Origin: Acidobacteriota bacterium | GTDB lineage: Bacteria > Acidobacteriota > Terriglobia > UBA7540 | DNA: 64,000 nucleotides | Assembly (NCBI GenBank): GCA_021838785.1 | Contig: JAKCCV010000007.1 | Location: forward strand, 62,001-126,000 | Reading direction: 5' to 3' | In this document: in pieces, positions 44,897 to 54,275 of the stretch | Layout: each line of letters starts with the position of its first letter | Numbering within the stretch: the first letter of the stretch is position 1 | Position numbers and translations under genes: made by a program | The notes under the pieces: generated by a model | The model's input: the letters and a program-made list of their open reading frames with translations, nothing else | Told to the model about the DNA's origin: nothing | Database searches by the model: none

Positions 44897-46609
44897 ATGA
44901 AACTTTCCCGACGACAATTCGTGGTTTTAGCGGCCGCCGCCAGCTCGGTCGGGGCGGTCCGAGACCTGTGGGGGCAGCTCCGCCGTCATGCCCGCGACCC
45001 TTTGCCTCCTCTACCGCAGTTCGTGGATGTCACCGAAAGGGCAGGAATCCATTTCCGGCACTCCTTCGGAGAGAAGAAGCTCAGCTCCATATTGGAGGGA
45101 ACAGGCTCGGGTTGCGCCTGGATAGACTACAACCACGACGGGTTGTTGGACCTTTATGTCCTCAGCGGACGTTACACGGAGGGCTTGACGAACCATTCCG
45201 CCCCTGACGGCGTGGACGCCACCAATCACCTCTACCGCAACAACGGCGACGGCACGTTTACAGATGTTACAGCCCAGGCCGGCGTGCCGGGGCATGGGAT
45301 GGCGACCGGGGTGACGGTCGGAGATTACGACAACGACGGGAACGATGACATCTATGTCACCGGCTACAATTTCTCGATTCTGTATCACAACAACGGCGAC
45401 GGAACCTTCAGCGACGTCACAGCGCACGCGGGTGTGGAGAACCCATTTTTTGGCATTGGCACAGCCTTCCTTGACTACGACCGTGACGGACACTTGGATC
45501 TGTTCGTTGGAAATTATTTGAGGTTTGATCCCAACTATCGCTATTACTATTCAGCCAAGCACTATCCCGGGCCCCTCGACTACGTGCCTGAAACAAGCCG
45601 GCTTTTCCATAACAACGGTGACGGGACCTTCAGCGACGTGTCAGCCGCTTCCGGTATCGGCAGACTGCCAGGCCGGGCGATGGGGGTGACGGTCGGAGAT
45701 TATAACAATGACGGATGGCCAGACATTTATGTGGCCAATGACACGATGCGGAGTTATCTGTGGCGGAATAATCGCGACGGAACGTTTACGAACGTTGCGG
45801 AAGATGTCAACGTGGCTTATGGCCAGAATGGCGAAGCTACAACTGCCATGGGCCCCATCTTTGGCGACTACAACAATGATGGATGGCAGGATCTGTTTGT
45901 GTCAGACGCAAACTACCACCGCCTTTTCCGCAATCCCGGCAAATGGCCCGGTTATTTCTTGGACGTGACCGATGAGACCGGAGTGGGGCGCATCTGTGGC
46001 CGCTACACGGGCTGGGGAGATGGCTTCTTTGATTTCGATAATGACGGGTGGAAGGACCTCTTTATTGTCAACGGCGGGCTAACGTGGCTCATTCCGATGC
46101 AGAGCAACTTATTACGCAACAACGGCGGTCGCACATTCAGCGACGTTTCCAAACTGGCGGGAACGTTTTTCAGTACGCGATACGTGAGCCGAACAGCTTG
46201 CTTCGGGGACTATGATAATGACGGCTACGTTGATGCCTTCATCTCAACACTCGGTGGGCCAGGAATCCTGCTCCACAATACCCCGTCGGCTGGCCACCGC
46301 AACCACTGGCTAACGGTCAAGTTGGTCGGCACCCGAAGTAATCGAAACGGCTTTGGCTCTAGCCTAGAGGTTGTGGCTGGCGATTCTCGCCAAGTGGTGC
46401 AGGCGGTGTCCGCCAGTGGTTATCTTTCCCAAGGCGACCCGCGACCGCATTTCGGGTTGGGAGAGCACACCGAAGTGGACAGACTCACCATCGAATGGCC
46501 GAGTGGGGTCCGACAAGTCCTCGAACGGATCAAGGCCGACCAGATTTTGACGGTCAAGGAACCGATCAGCGAGGGGCACACGGCTAGCCAACATGATCGG
46601 ACGGCTTAG
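44897..46609 (+). CDS. CRTAC1-family FG-GAP/ASPIC-UnbV exported protein
   Basis: A 570-residue protein with a twin-arginine-type signal (KLSRRQFVVLAAAASS). At least seven FG-GAP/VCBS repeats with calcium-binding-like DYNNDGWPDIYV motifs alternate with LFHNNGDGTFSDVS segments. The C-terminal ASPIC/UnbV domain reads NHWLTVKLVGTRSNRNGFGS, QAVSASGYLSQGDPRPHFGLG and DRLTIEWPSGVRQVL. It probably folds as a beta-propeller in the periplasm or outside the cell. GAGGAGG precedes the ATG, 7 bp after the previous gene. The exact role of the family is unknown. Confidence 0.88.
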   Translation: MKLSRRQFVVLAAAASSVGAVRDLWGQLRRHARDPLPPLPQFVDVTERAGIHFRHSFGEKKLSSILEGTGSGCAWIDYNHDGLLDLYVLSGRYTEGLTNHSAPDGVDATNHLYRNNGDGTFTDVTAQAGVPGHGMATGVTVGDYDNDGNDDIYVTGYNFSILYHNNGDGTFSDVTAHAGVENPFFGIGTAFLDYDRDGHLDLFVGNYLRFDPNYRYYYSAKHYPGPLDYVPETSRLFHNNGDGTFSDVSAASGIGRLPGRAMGVTVGDYNNDGWPDIYVANDTMRSYLWRNNRDGTFTNVAEDVNVAYGQNGEATTAMGPIFGDYNNDGWQDLFVSDANYHRLFRNPGKWPGYFLDVTDETGVGRICGRYTGWGDGFFDFDNDGWKDLFIVNGGLTWLIPMQSNLLRNNGGRTFSDVSKLAGTFFSTRYVSRTACFGDYDNDGYVDAFISTLGGPGILLHNTPSAGHRNHWLTVKLVGTRSNRNGFGSSLEVVAGDSRQVVQAVSASGYLSQGDPRPHFGLGEHTEVDRLTIEWPSGVRQVLERIKADQILTVKEPISEGHTASQHDRTA

Positions 46610-48572
46610 AGAAATGAGAGATCGAGCGGGAAGGGCAGGCATGGTGCATCGGGGTTCACGGTGGGCGATCTCGATCGCGGTGGGCACGCTTTGGCTCCTG
46701 GCGCCGAGGCGACTCGCGGCTTCGGGCGCAGGCTGGTCAGGCCGTTGGGCCACCGACCCCGGCTATCTCAACCCCATTGACCTGAAGGTATCGCCCCATG
46801 GAAGGCGGCTTTATGTGGTTTGCCAAGGTACCGACGCGGTATTGGCGGTGGATACTCGGACGCGCCAAGTGGTCGGGCAGGTCAAAGTGGGACAGAAGCC
46901 GGAAGGTATTGCCATTTCACCGGATGGAAAGACGCTCTACGTTTCCAACGAGCACAGCAATAGCGTCAGCGAAATTAGCCTTCGGTCGTTTCAGATTCGC
47001 CGGACGCTGAAGACGGGCTGGGCCCCCGTGGGCCTTACAACCGACCGCGCGGGAAGATATCTCTATGTGGCCAACACTCTGGAGAATGACGTTTCCGTCA
47101 TTGACCTTTCGACGGGGCGAGAAATCAAACGACTGGAAGCCAGCCGCTTTCCCGAGTATGTGAAGCTATCGCGGCACGGCGGCCACGTCTATGTTTCAAA
47201 CTTATTGGCGCGCCTTGGACCCTATTATGACCCGCCGGTTTCCGAGATCACCGCAATTGACACGCGGAGGCAGGAGGTGTCGGCGCGAATATCCGTGCCT
47301 GGAGTCATTCAGTTGCGGCGCATCGCGCAAGTGCCGCGAAGCGCCGGGGGATACTTGCTGGTTCCCTTCATGCGGCCTAAGAACCTCAACGCGCTCATTC
47401 AGATTCCGCAAGGTTGGTACCTGACGCACGGCATGGCGGTCATATGGCCGTCAAAAACAGGCGCGGGTGGGGGGCAGGAACCCCGCGTCGAAGAGGTTCT
47501 GCTGGATGATATAGACCATTATTACGCCGACGGGACCGGGGCGGCCACCAGTCCAAACGGCCGGTGGGCACTGATTACGGCGGCCAGCGCCAACGTCGTT
47601 TCAATCATTAACGTGGACCGCCTGAATCGTCTGTTGAAGCAAATTCCCACGCACGATCCCAATGCCCTGGCTGATCGGCTGGATTCGGCGCGCCAGTTTG
47701 TGGTTGGTCGCCTCCGGACGGGGCGTGACCCAACCGCGGTTGCCGTCTCACCGAGCGGCCACTTTGCTTACATCACGAACCGTCTGGACGATACCGTGAG
47801 CGTGGTGAGCCTGCGCTCGTTGCGTGTCGTTTCGACGATTAACCTCGGTGGCCCGAAGGAGATTACGATTCTACGCCGCGGCGAGCAACTCTTCCATGAC
47901 GCGCGATTTTGCTACGAAGGGCAGTTTGCCTGTGTCACCTGCCATCCGCATGGTGGTCTCTCCGACGGGCTAACGTGGAGCTTTGAAACTCCCAAACTGG
48001 GCCATGACGTGGTGCAAAACCGCACCCTGCGCTCCATTGAGGGCACTTCGCCTTTTAAGTGGAACGGGATGAATCCGAACCTCGAGACTCAAGATGGTCC
48101 TCGAACCGCCATGTACATCTTTCGGTCGCAAGGTTTTAGTCCCAACGAAGTGAGAGATCTGACAAGTTTCCTGCGGTCGCTGCGACTTCCGCCCAACCCC
48201 AACGACGACCCGGGCGGAGACCTCACTCCGGCGCAGGCGCGCGGCCGGGCAATCTTTTTCCGGACGAAGACCAACGATGGAGCTTTGATTCCGTTAAAAG
48301 ACCGCTGCTATTACTGCCACGCTCCACTGACGCATTACACGTCGAGGGTGCGCATGGACGTGGGAACCGCTACGCGGCACGACACGATTCAGTCGTTCGA
48401 TGTCCCACAACTGCAAGGCGTGTATATGCGAGCGCCTTACCTTCACAACGGCGAAGCGCTGACGCTCGAAGAGATTTGGACCAAATTCAATCCCCACGAT
48501 CAGCATGGAATCAGCTCGGACATGAATAAAGCCCAGTTGAACGATTTGGTTGAGTTTTTGAAAACGCTTTAA
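46593..48572 (+). CDS. YVTN beta-propeller / di-heme cytochrome c protein
   Basis: A 659-residue exported protein (hydrophobic signal at about 25-45; ATG 46593 overlaps the previous gene by 17 bp, and the ATG at 46641 has a better AAGGGCAGG site). The N-terminal YVTN propeller has EGIAISPDGKTLYVSNEHSNSV, YLYVANTLENDVSVIDLSTG and FAYITNRLDDTVSVVSL. A MauG/cytochrome-peroxidase-like C-terminal part has two heme sites, C447-VTC-H451 and C572-YYC-H576, plus a PYLHNGEALTLEEIW motif. It probably passes electrons between periplasmic partners or oxidises a substrate. Confidence 0.85.
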   Translation: MIGRLREMRDRAGRAGMVHRGSRWAISIAVGTLWLLAPRRLAASGAGWSGRWATDPGYLNPIDLKVSPHGRRLYVVCQGTDAVLAVDTRTRQVVGQVKVGQKPEGIAISPDGKTLYVSNEHSNSVSEISLRSFQIRRTLKTGWAPVGLTTDRAGRYLYVANTLENDVSVIDLSTGREIKRLEASRFPEYVKLSRHGGHVYVSNLLARLGPYYDPPVSEITAIDTRRQEVSARISVPGVIQLRRIAQVPRSAGGYLLVPFMRPKNLNALIQIPQGWYLTHGMAVIWPSKTGAGGGQEPRVEEVLLDDIDHYYADGTGAATSPNGRWALITAASANVVSIINVDRLNRLLKQIPTHDPNALADRLDSARQFVVGRLRTGRDPTAVAVSPSGHFAYITNRLDDTVSVVSLRSLRVVSTINLGGPKEITILRRGEQLFHDARFCYEGQFACVTCHPHGGLSDGLTWSFETPKLGHDVVQNRTLRSIEGTSPFKWNGMNPNLETQDGPRTAMYIFRSQGFSPNEVRDLTSFLRSLRLPPNPNDDPGGDLTPAQARGRAIFFRTKTNDGALIPLKDRCYYCHAPLTHYTSRVRMDVGTATRHDTIQSFDVPQLQGVYMRAPYLHNGEALTLEEIWTKFNPHDQHGISSDMNKAQLNDLVEFLKTL

Positions 48573-48623
48573 GGAGGACAGGGTTTCACCCAATTCGCCG
48601 GTGGGATCACCCTAGGAACCGTC

Positions 48624-49760
48624 ATGAGACCTCGATTGTTCTACCGTTGGCGAACCGCTCTGCTGTTGATCCTGACCGCAGCGGCTCGTCTCGCGGCCCA
48701 GAATCCGCCGCTCTACACCAAGTGGATCAATTACACGCCGGCGAACGGCTTCCCCGAGGGCGAAGTTTATTCCGTGGCCGTGGAGGGCCACCGGGTTTGG
48801 GCAGGCACGGCCCATGGTTTAGCGCTCATCGAAAACGGCCGCGTCAGAAAAGTGTTCACCACCGCAAACGGTCTGGCGGGGGATGCCGTGATGTCCGTGG
48901 CCATTGACCCCCGAACCGGTGACGTGTGGGCAGGGACCTTTGGCGGCCTGAGCCGGTATTCGGGCGGGCGGTTCAAGAACTACACCAATCTCTCGAGCGG
49001 TTTGGCCAACGATCTGGTGTATGGAGTCGCCGTTCAAGGCCGATACGTCTGGGTGGCGACGGCTGCAGGTGTCAATCGCTTTGATACCTACACCGGCGCT
49101 TGGTCCATTTGGAATGAGACCAACGCTCCGTTTGAGGAGCCGTGGTGTTACGGCATCGTGGCGACTCCAAAAAAAATCTATGTGGCCGCGTGGGGAGGCG
49201 GCGTGCTCGTCTATGACCTCGCCGGCCGCTATTGGAAACCTTACACTGACCCTGACGGCTCGATGGAGATCGTTCTATACCGCAATGAAGGTCTCATTCA
49301 CAATATTGTGAGCGGCATTGCTTATAACTCGGCGATGCGCATGTTCTGGGCGTCCACCTATTTCGGCTTGAGCGGCTTTGACGGCCGAAATTGGCACAAT
49401 TACCTGACCAAGGACAGCGGTCTCGCCTCGAACTTCATCAATGGCGTCCAAACTCGCGGCAATGAAGTGTGGGCTTGCACGCAGAAGGGACTGAGCGAAT
49501 TCGACTACAAGACTAAGGTCTGGGTGACGTACCGCCCCGCGAACTGGCGCGCGCTGGACGCTGCGAAGGCCGTGAAGGATAGCCCCGGTGAGGTGATCGT
49601 TACGTGGCCGGACGGCAAGAAGCGCAAGCTCACGACCGCAACATCACTGGCGCATAACTACACCCTCAATCTTGCTTTTCAGGGTAAGGATATCTGGGTC
49701 GCCACGGCCCAGGGTTTGAGCCACGGCACTATCCAAATCTCAGCAGGAGGGAAAAATTGA
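48624..49760 (+). CDS. exported beta-propeller protein (two-component-regulator-propeller type)
   Basis: A 378-residue protein with a signal peptide ending near RLAAQN. About seven repeated blades follow of the kind VYSVAVEGHRVWAGTAHGLALI, VMSVAIDPRTGDVWAGTFGGLSRY and VWVATAAGVNRFDTYTGAWSIW, as in the reg_prop sensor propellers, but with no kinase domain. The final blade ends DIWVATAQGLSHG. An AGGAGGG ribosome-binding site for the following gene lies inside its last codons. Role unknown; it may scaffold the neighbouring cytochromes. Confidence 0.75.
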   Translation: MRPRLFYRWRTALLLILTAAARLAAQNPPLYTKWINYTPANGFPEGEVYSVAVEGHRVWAGTAHGLALIENGRVRKVFTTANGLAGDAVMSVAIDPRTGDVWAGTFGGLSRYSGGRFKNYTNLSSGLANDLVYGVAVQGRYVWVATAAGVNRFDTYTGAWSIWNETNAPFEEPWCYGIVATPKKIYVAAWGGGVLVYDLAGRYWKPYTDPDGSMEIVLYRNEGLIHNIVSGIAYNSAMRMFWASTYFGLSGFDGRNWHNYLTKDSGLASNFINGVQTRGNEVWACTQKGLSEFDYKTKVWVTYRPANWRALDAAKAVKDSPGEVIVTWPDGKKRKLTTATSLAHNYTLNLAFQGKDIWVATAQGLSHGTIQISAGGKN

Positions 49761-50290
49761 TGAGTCATCCACAAACGGACGTTGAAATGACGCCAGCGGA
49801 GCACGCGATCCATGTACCGATTCCGAGGAAAGCCATCTCCGCGGCGCAAGCATTGAACGAAGCTTTTTGCTACGCGCGCCCTTCGTCATTTTCACGGGGG
49901 TTGAGGCTGGATATTAAAGGGGTCACCATCCTCTTAATCTCCGGCACCGCGAGCGTGGGGCCTGACGGCGAAACGCTCCATCCTGGAGATTTCCCAGCCC
50001 AGACTTGGCGCACCTACCAGAACCTTACCGCTCTGCTCGAAGCCGAAGGCGCCACGTGGAAGGATGTCGTCCGAACGACGTGCTACTTGCGGGACATCGA
50101 GCGGGATTACGCCGCCTTCAACGAAATTCGGACGGAGTTCCTCAGAAGACAGGGCTTGGATCCGCTGCCCGCTTCAACGGGTATCCAGGCGATTTTGTGC
50201 CGTCCCGACCTGCTGGTTGAAATCGAAGCGATGGCGATTTTCGAGTCGAACGGCAGTCCGGACAAAAGCGGGCCGTCACTTGGACGATGA
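49760..50290 (+). CDS. RidA/YjgF-fold protein, chorismatase-domain-like
   Basis: About 176 residues from the ATG at 49760 (overlapping the previous stop). YjgF/RidA fold motifs are present: LLISGTASVGPDGETLHPGD, QTWRTYQNLTALLEAEGATWKDVVRTTCYLRD, and a late PDLLVEIEAMAIF. The wording SGTAS.G....H.GD...QT..T..N is closer to the C-terminal domain of chorismatases (FkbO/Hyg5/XanB2 type) than to typical RidA as I remember them. The protein is only half their length. It directly precedes a DAHP synthase gene, which fits an aromatic-metabolism role. Plain imine deaminase activity is the alternative. Confidence 0.7.
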   Translation: MSHPQTDVEMTPAEHAIHVPIPRKAISAAQALNEAFCYARPSSFSRGLRLDIKGVTILLISGTASVGPDGETLHPGDFPAQTWRTYQNLTALLEAEGATWKDVVRTTCYLRDIERDYAAFNEIRTEFLRRQGLDPLPASTGIQAILCRPDLLVEIEAMAIFESNGSPDKSGPSLGR

Positions 50291-50382
50291 CTTTCGTTGC
50301 CCCCGCTCAATGAGCGGCGTCCCTGCCGGTCAAACCGAGACCGGCGCCGCCGCTTGGCCGCCGGGGGCCCAGTAAAGCAACG

Positions 50383-51294
50383 ATGACCATGCGAATCGCC
50401 GGAAAAGTCGGACTGGATGATCTTCCACGAATCTGCCCGCTGATAAGCCGCCAGAACAACCCAAAGTTTAAGGCTGGCGAATCGCTCGTGGTGGAAGTCG
50501 GTCCTGCAAAGTTCGGCGGAGAACTTCCCGTCGTGATTGCCGGGCCCTGCGCGGTTGAGAGCGAGCAGCAGACGCTGCAAATTGCGCGAAGCGTTAAATC
50601 AGCAGGCGCCGACATGCTGCGCGGTGGGGCCTTTAAGCCGCGAACATCTCCGCATGATTTTCAGGGGTTAGGGCTGGAAGGTTTGAAGATTCTCCGGGCG
50701 GCGGCAAACGAAACACGCCTGCCCGTCGTCACCGAAGTGATTGACGTGCGGCTGGTCGAAACGGTGGCCCAGTACGCCGACATGCTCCAAATCGGCTCTC
50801 GCAACATGCAGAATTTTCCTCTCCTGGTTGAAGCGGGACGATCGGGCAAACCGATTTTGCTCAAACGCGGAATGGCGGCCAGCTTGGTAGAATGGCTGGG
50901 AGCCGCAGAGTATATTGCGAACGAAGGGAACTTAAACATCGTCCTCTGCGAGCGCGGGATCAAGGCGTACCCTTACTACGAATATTCCCGCTACACGCTC
51001 GATCTGAATGTAATCCCCGCCGCGCACGCCGAGACATTTTTGCCCGTGATTGTGGACCCCAGTCACGCCACGGGCGTTGCTTCCATGGTAGAGCAAGCCA
51101 GCCGCGCCGCCATCGAAGCAGGAGCCGACGGCTTGATCATTGAAGTTTTTAGCGGCTGTGCCGGGGCTGAGCGGCCGAAGTGCGACGCGGACCAGGCCAT
51201 TGATCCTTTCACTTTATCCAGAATCGCGCGCCACGCTCACCGAGAGGGGAATGGAACGGTGTTCGTGGCGGGTCGCTGGTTCCGCTGCGCCTAG
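50383..51294 (+). CDS. aroF: 3-deoxy-7-phosphoheptulonate synthase (DAHP synthase, AroAI-beta/KDOPS-like type)
   Basis: A 303-residue TIM-barrel enzyme condensing PEP and erythrose-4-phosphate, the first step of the shikimate pathway. Motifs: [89 protein letters not shown] and [12 protein letters not shown]. It is the stand-alone short type without a fused chorismate mutase; a short N-terminal domain (1-50) is present. The C-terminal end ([15 protein letters not shown]) departs from the usual PEEALSDG wording. Finding it among exported redox proteins is unusual. Confidence 0.9.
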   Translation: MTMRIAGKVGLDDLPRICPLISRQNNPKFKAGESLVVEVGPAKFGGELPVVIAGPCAVESEQQTLQIARSVKSAGADMLRGGAFKPRTSPHDFQGLGLEGLKILRAAANETRLPVVTEVIDVRLVETVAQYADMLQIGSRNMQNFPLLVEAGRSGKPILLKRGMAASLVEWLGAAEYIANEGNLNIVLCERGIKAYPYYEYSRYTLDLNVIPAAHAETFLPVIVDPSHATGVASMVEQASRAAIEAGADGLIIEVFSGCAGAERPKCDADQAIDPFTLSRIARHAHREGNGTVFVAGRWFRCA

Positions 51295-51364
51295 GGCGTC
51301 CCACCGAACGACCGGTCGGGTATTCCGTGAATCCCGACCCAGAATTGCATGAGGAGGAACGCGA

Positions 51365-52732
51365 ATGAAGGTCAGCTTTAAGGGAGTGTTTTTGGCAATT
51401 GTCCTTACGATTGTTGGATGGTCGCCAGCTTCAGCGAAAGGGAGGTCCGCCAAGCATCGGATGGACCCCGTCCCTTACGCCAACATGCCCAACTGGGCGG
51501 TTCCCTTCGGGCGGTTTCGCAAGCCTTACTATCGTTGGTATGTCGAGCCGAGCACTCTCGGGTACGACGGGGCGGCTCGCGAGATGCCAAACGGCATTCT
51601 GAGCCGACTGAAAACCATCAACATCGGAGTCCTCGCGCCCCTCGATAAGGATAATCCGGATTCCGTTTATGGAATTCCAATGCTTCACGGGGCCGAGTTG
51701 GCTGTCGCGCGCGCCAATGCGCGCGGTGGCTATGATGGAAAGCCTTTCGCTCTGAAAGTGCATGACGACTTACCCCTCTGGGGCGCGTCTTCGATGGCGA
51801 TCGACAAGATGGACTACGACCAGCATGTGTGGGCCATGCTGGGCTCTGTCAATTCCGCCTCGACTCACATCGAGTTGCGTGCTGCCTTAAAACTGGAAAT
51901 CCCCATCCTTGACACTGCCACCAACGACCCTACCGTGACGGAGACGCGGGTCCCATGGCTGCTGCACAATTTTCCGGACGACCGGCAGCAGGGCTACGCC
52001 CTGGCCGATTACATCTTCAATCAGCTTAAGCTAAAGCATGTGGTCGTCCTGCGGGCCACCAATCGTTACGGCCGCAAAGGCGATGAGGTGTTTCTGGATG
52101 TGGCCCGACGTCTGAGCCATCAGCCGGTGCTGGAGGCAAAGTTCAACCCAGGCGAACAGGATTTCTCTACCCAGTTGCGAATGCTTCGCGAGCAAGGCTT
52201 TGATGGGCTGGTGATTTGGGGGAACGCGCCCGAAACGGGGAGGATCCTCAAGCAGATGCGCGCCCTGGGGATGAAACAGCCTGTGTTCGCCAGCAGTCGC
52301 GCCTGTTATCCGCAAGTCATTAAGATCGCTGGCCGAGCGGCGGAAGGCCTGGTGACCGTCTGCGCGATGAATCCAGACCGGAAGGACCCACAATGGCTGC
52401 GGTTCCGACGACAATATTTGGAACGGTTCCATACCCAGCCAGACGCTTACGCTGCTTACGCTTATGACGGAATGAATATTCTAATTGGCGCGATCAAGGA
52501 GGCTGGTCTCAATCGGGGCAGAATCATGGACGCCTTGCGCAAATACGAGATGCATGGCTATCAAGGAGTGAGCGGCTACGCTTTCTTTGATTATACCCTC
52601 AACAACATCGCGCCGGTCACCCTGGCGCGGGTAAGGAACGGGAAATTCATCTACTGGCCGGAACACCGTACCGATTGGAGAGGGAGTCTCCCGCCCTTTA
52701 TGCAGCAGGCTGCCCGCTTGGCGAATCGCTAG
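51365..52732 (+). CDS. periplasmic binding protein (branched-chain amino-acid/Leu-binding type), first paralogue
   Basis: A 455-residue exported protein. The signal peptide (to about SAKG) is followed by an unusual 60-residue aromatic-rich segment (PYANMPNWAVPFGRFRKPYY) and a type I periplasmic-binding fold: NIGVLAPLDKDNPDSVYGIP, AVARANARGGYDGKPFAL, FNPGEQDFSTQLRMLREQG and AYAAYAYDGMNILIGAIKEAG. GAGGAACG precedes the ATG. No permease or ATPase gene is near. A shorter paralogue follows immediately. It may sense or deliver a small molecule to the neighbouring redox enzymes rather than to an ABC importer. Confidence 0.8.
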   Translation: MKVSFKGVFLAIVLTIVGWSPASAKGRSAKHRMDPVPYANMPNWAVPFGRFRKPYYRWYVEPSTLGYDGAAREMPNGILSRLKTINIGVLAPLDKDNPDSVYGIPMLHGAELAVARANARGGYDGKPFALKVHDDLPLWGASSMAIDKMDYDQHVWAMLGSVNSASTHIELRAALKLEIPILDTATNDPTVTETRVPWLLHNFPDDRQQGYALADYIFNQLKLKHVVVLRATNRYGRKGDEVFLDVARRLSHQPVLEAKFNPGEQDFSTQLRMLREQGFDGLVIWGNAPETGRILKQMRALGMKQPVFASSRACYPQVIKIAGRAAEGLVTVCAMNPDRKDPQWLRFRRQYLERFHTQPDAYAAYAYDGMNILIGAIKEAGLNRGRIMDALRKYEMHGYQGVSGYAFFDYTLNNIAPVTLARVRNGKFIYWPEHRTDWRGSLPPFMQQAARLANR

Positions 52733-52755
52733 CGTGGTACACCCTGCCACGACCT

Positions 52756-54003
52756 ATGATGCTCTGGAAACCCATCTTCGTCGCCGGATTGCTGTTGACG
52801 TGGCTCATCGGCTTTGGGGAAACCGAGGCCACCTCAGCGCAGAAGCCGCCAGCCCACCCGATACCCTATGCTTCCATCGGCGCCGTGCACTACGACGGAC
52901 CGAATCGTCAGCCCGCTTATGACCTCAAGGGGGCGGTGATTCGAATCGGGCTTCTGGCGCCGCTGCACGGACCCCAAAAGGCCGAGGGTCTGGCGATTGT
53001 CGGGGCGGCGCAAGTTGCCCTCCGAAATGCCACCCGTCATCCTCTGGCCGGCGGACGCAAACTTGCTCTTGCCATTGCGGACGAAAGCGTCCCGCCGTGG
53101 GGGGCGCTAGGCGACGAAATCATTCGGATGGTTCTTCAGCAAAAAGTCATTGCGATCGTTACTTCCGCTGACGCCGTTTCAGCCCACCTGAGCGAGCAGA
53201 TCGGCAATAAAATCGGAGTTCCGGTTTTGACCTTGTCGAGTGACCCCACCACGACAGAGATCAATATGCCTTGGATCTTTCGATTAGGGCCGAGTGATAC
53301 GGCTCAAGCTCATATGTTTGCCGGTAATATTTATCGAGCGCGAGGACTCCGAAGGGTGCTCTTGGTCGCTGCGCGGAATCACGATGGACGTGTCGGCAGC
53401 ACTGCTTTCGTGAAGTCGGCTCGTGAGCTTGGGGAACCGCCCCCCGCGACTCTCTTCGTGGATTCTTTCCAGCCGAGCCTGGCACCATTGCTGAGCGGAA
53501 TCCGAGCCCATTCGCCCGAAGCCATTGTGTTTTGGACAAGCCCGCAGGACGTAAGCTCGCTGGTTCCACCCCTGCGAGAAGCGGGAATTCACGCGCCAAT
53601 TTACCTCTGTCAGGCAGCCACCCAGCAAGGGTCCGGGCTAACCTTTCCGGTCGATAGAATGCGTTCGGAACAACACCTGCAGTCGAATGGGATTTGGACG
53701 GTCATCCCACCAGGGTGGGGAGATTCAGTCGAACAAAAGTTTGCGCGCCGCTACCAGACTGAGACTGGAACGCCTCCAACCCCCATCGCCGCTGAAGCCT
53801 ATGACGCCATCACACTTATTGTGAAGTCGCTTCGGCAGGCAGGCCCTAATCGCGCTCGCCTGCGCGACCGTCTGGCAACCGTTCACCACTACCTCGGCGC
53901 TTCAGGAAGGATTTGCTTCGACGATAAAGGAAACGACCAAGCGGCGTTTCAACTTGTGAGGCTTCAGGGCCCAAAGGCTCTCGTGCAAAGGCCGCGCCCA
54001 TGA
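52756..54003 (+). CDS. periplasmic binding protein, second paralogue
   Basis: About 415 residues from the ATG at 52756, 23 bp after the first paralogue. The signal peptide is followed by HPIPYASIGAVHYDGPNRQPAYDLK (compare PVPYANMPNW in the first). The type I binding fold then reads VIRIGLLAPLHGPQKAEGLA, LALAIADESVPPWGALGDEI and VIAIVTSADAVSAHLSEQIG, ending with AEAYDAITLIVKSLRQAGPNR. The shared N-terminal wording shows the two arose by duplication. Ligand unknown; again there are no transporter partners. Confidence 0.78.
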   Translation: MMLWKPIFVAGLLLTWLIGFGETEATSAQKPPAHPIPYASIGAVHYDGPNRQPAYDLKGAVIRIGLLAPLHGPQKAEGLAIVGAAQVALRNATRHPLAGGRKLALAIADESVPPWGALGDEIIRMVLQQKVIAIVTSADAVSAHLSEQIGNKIGVPVLTLSSDPTTTEINMPWIFRLGPSDTAQAHMFAGNIYRARGLRRVLLVAARNHDGRVGSTAFVKSARELGEPPPATLFVDSFQPSLAPLLSGIRAHSPEAIVFWTSPQDVSSLVPPLREAGIHAPIYLCQAATQQGSGLTFPVDRMRSEQHLQSNGIWTVIPPGWGDSVEQKFARRYQTETGTPPTPIAAEAYDAITLIVKSLRQAGPNRARLRDRLATVHHYLGASGRICFDDKGNDQAAFQLVRLQGPKALVQRPRP

Positions 54004-54275
54004 ATGCCTCTCCCACACTTGGAACAAAGAAGGGGCGTGAACTTTAACGCGAGGGGCTGGCTACGGCCATCGGGCGGCAACGGCAGAAGTGGTTGGAACT
54101 ACGGACTATCGTGATGTCCATCACAGCTTCCGTCCCCGGTTGCGATAATGCTGGGCACGAATTAAAGAAGGTGACCGTGAGCTGTCCACGACATGAGTCG
54201 GAAGCGGAGGCTGGAGCGGCCGACCCGCTTCATGCGGGCCCTTGAGGGACAGGCCCACTCCGGAAGGAGGGCTTC

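Noticed and set aside
44897-46609. Integrin-like or cell-adhesion function for the FG-GAP protein
   Set aside because: The C-terminal ASPIC/UnbV domain and Tat signal place it in the CRTAC1 family; adhesion is not supported by anything in the sequence.
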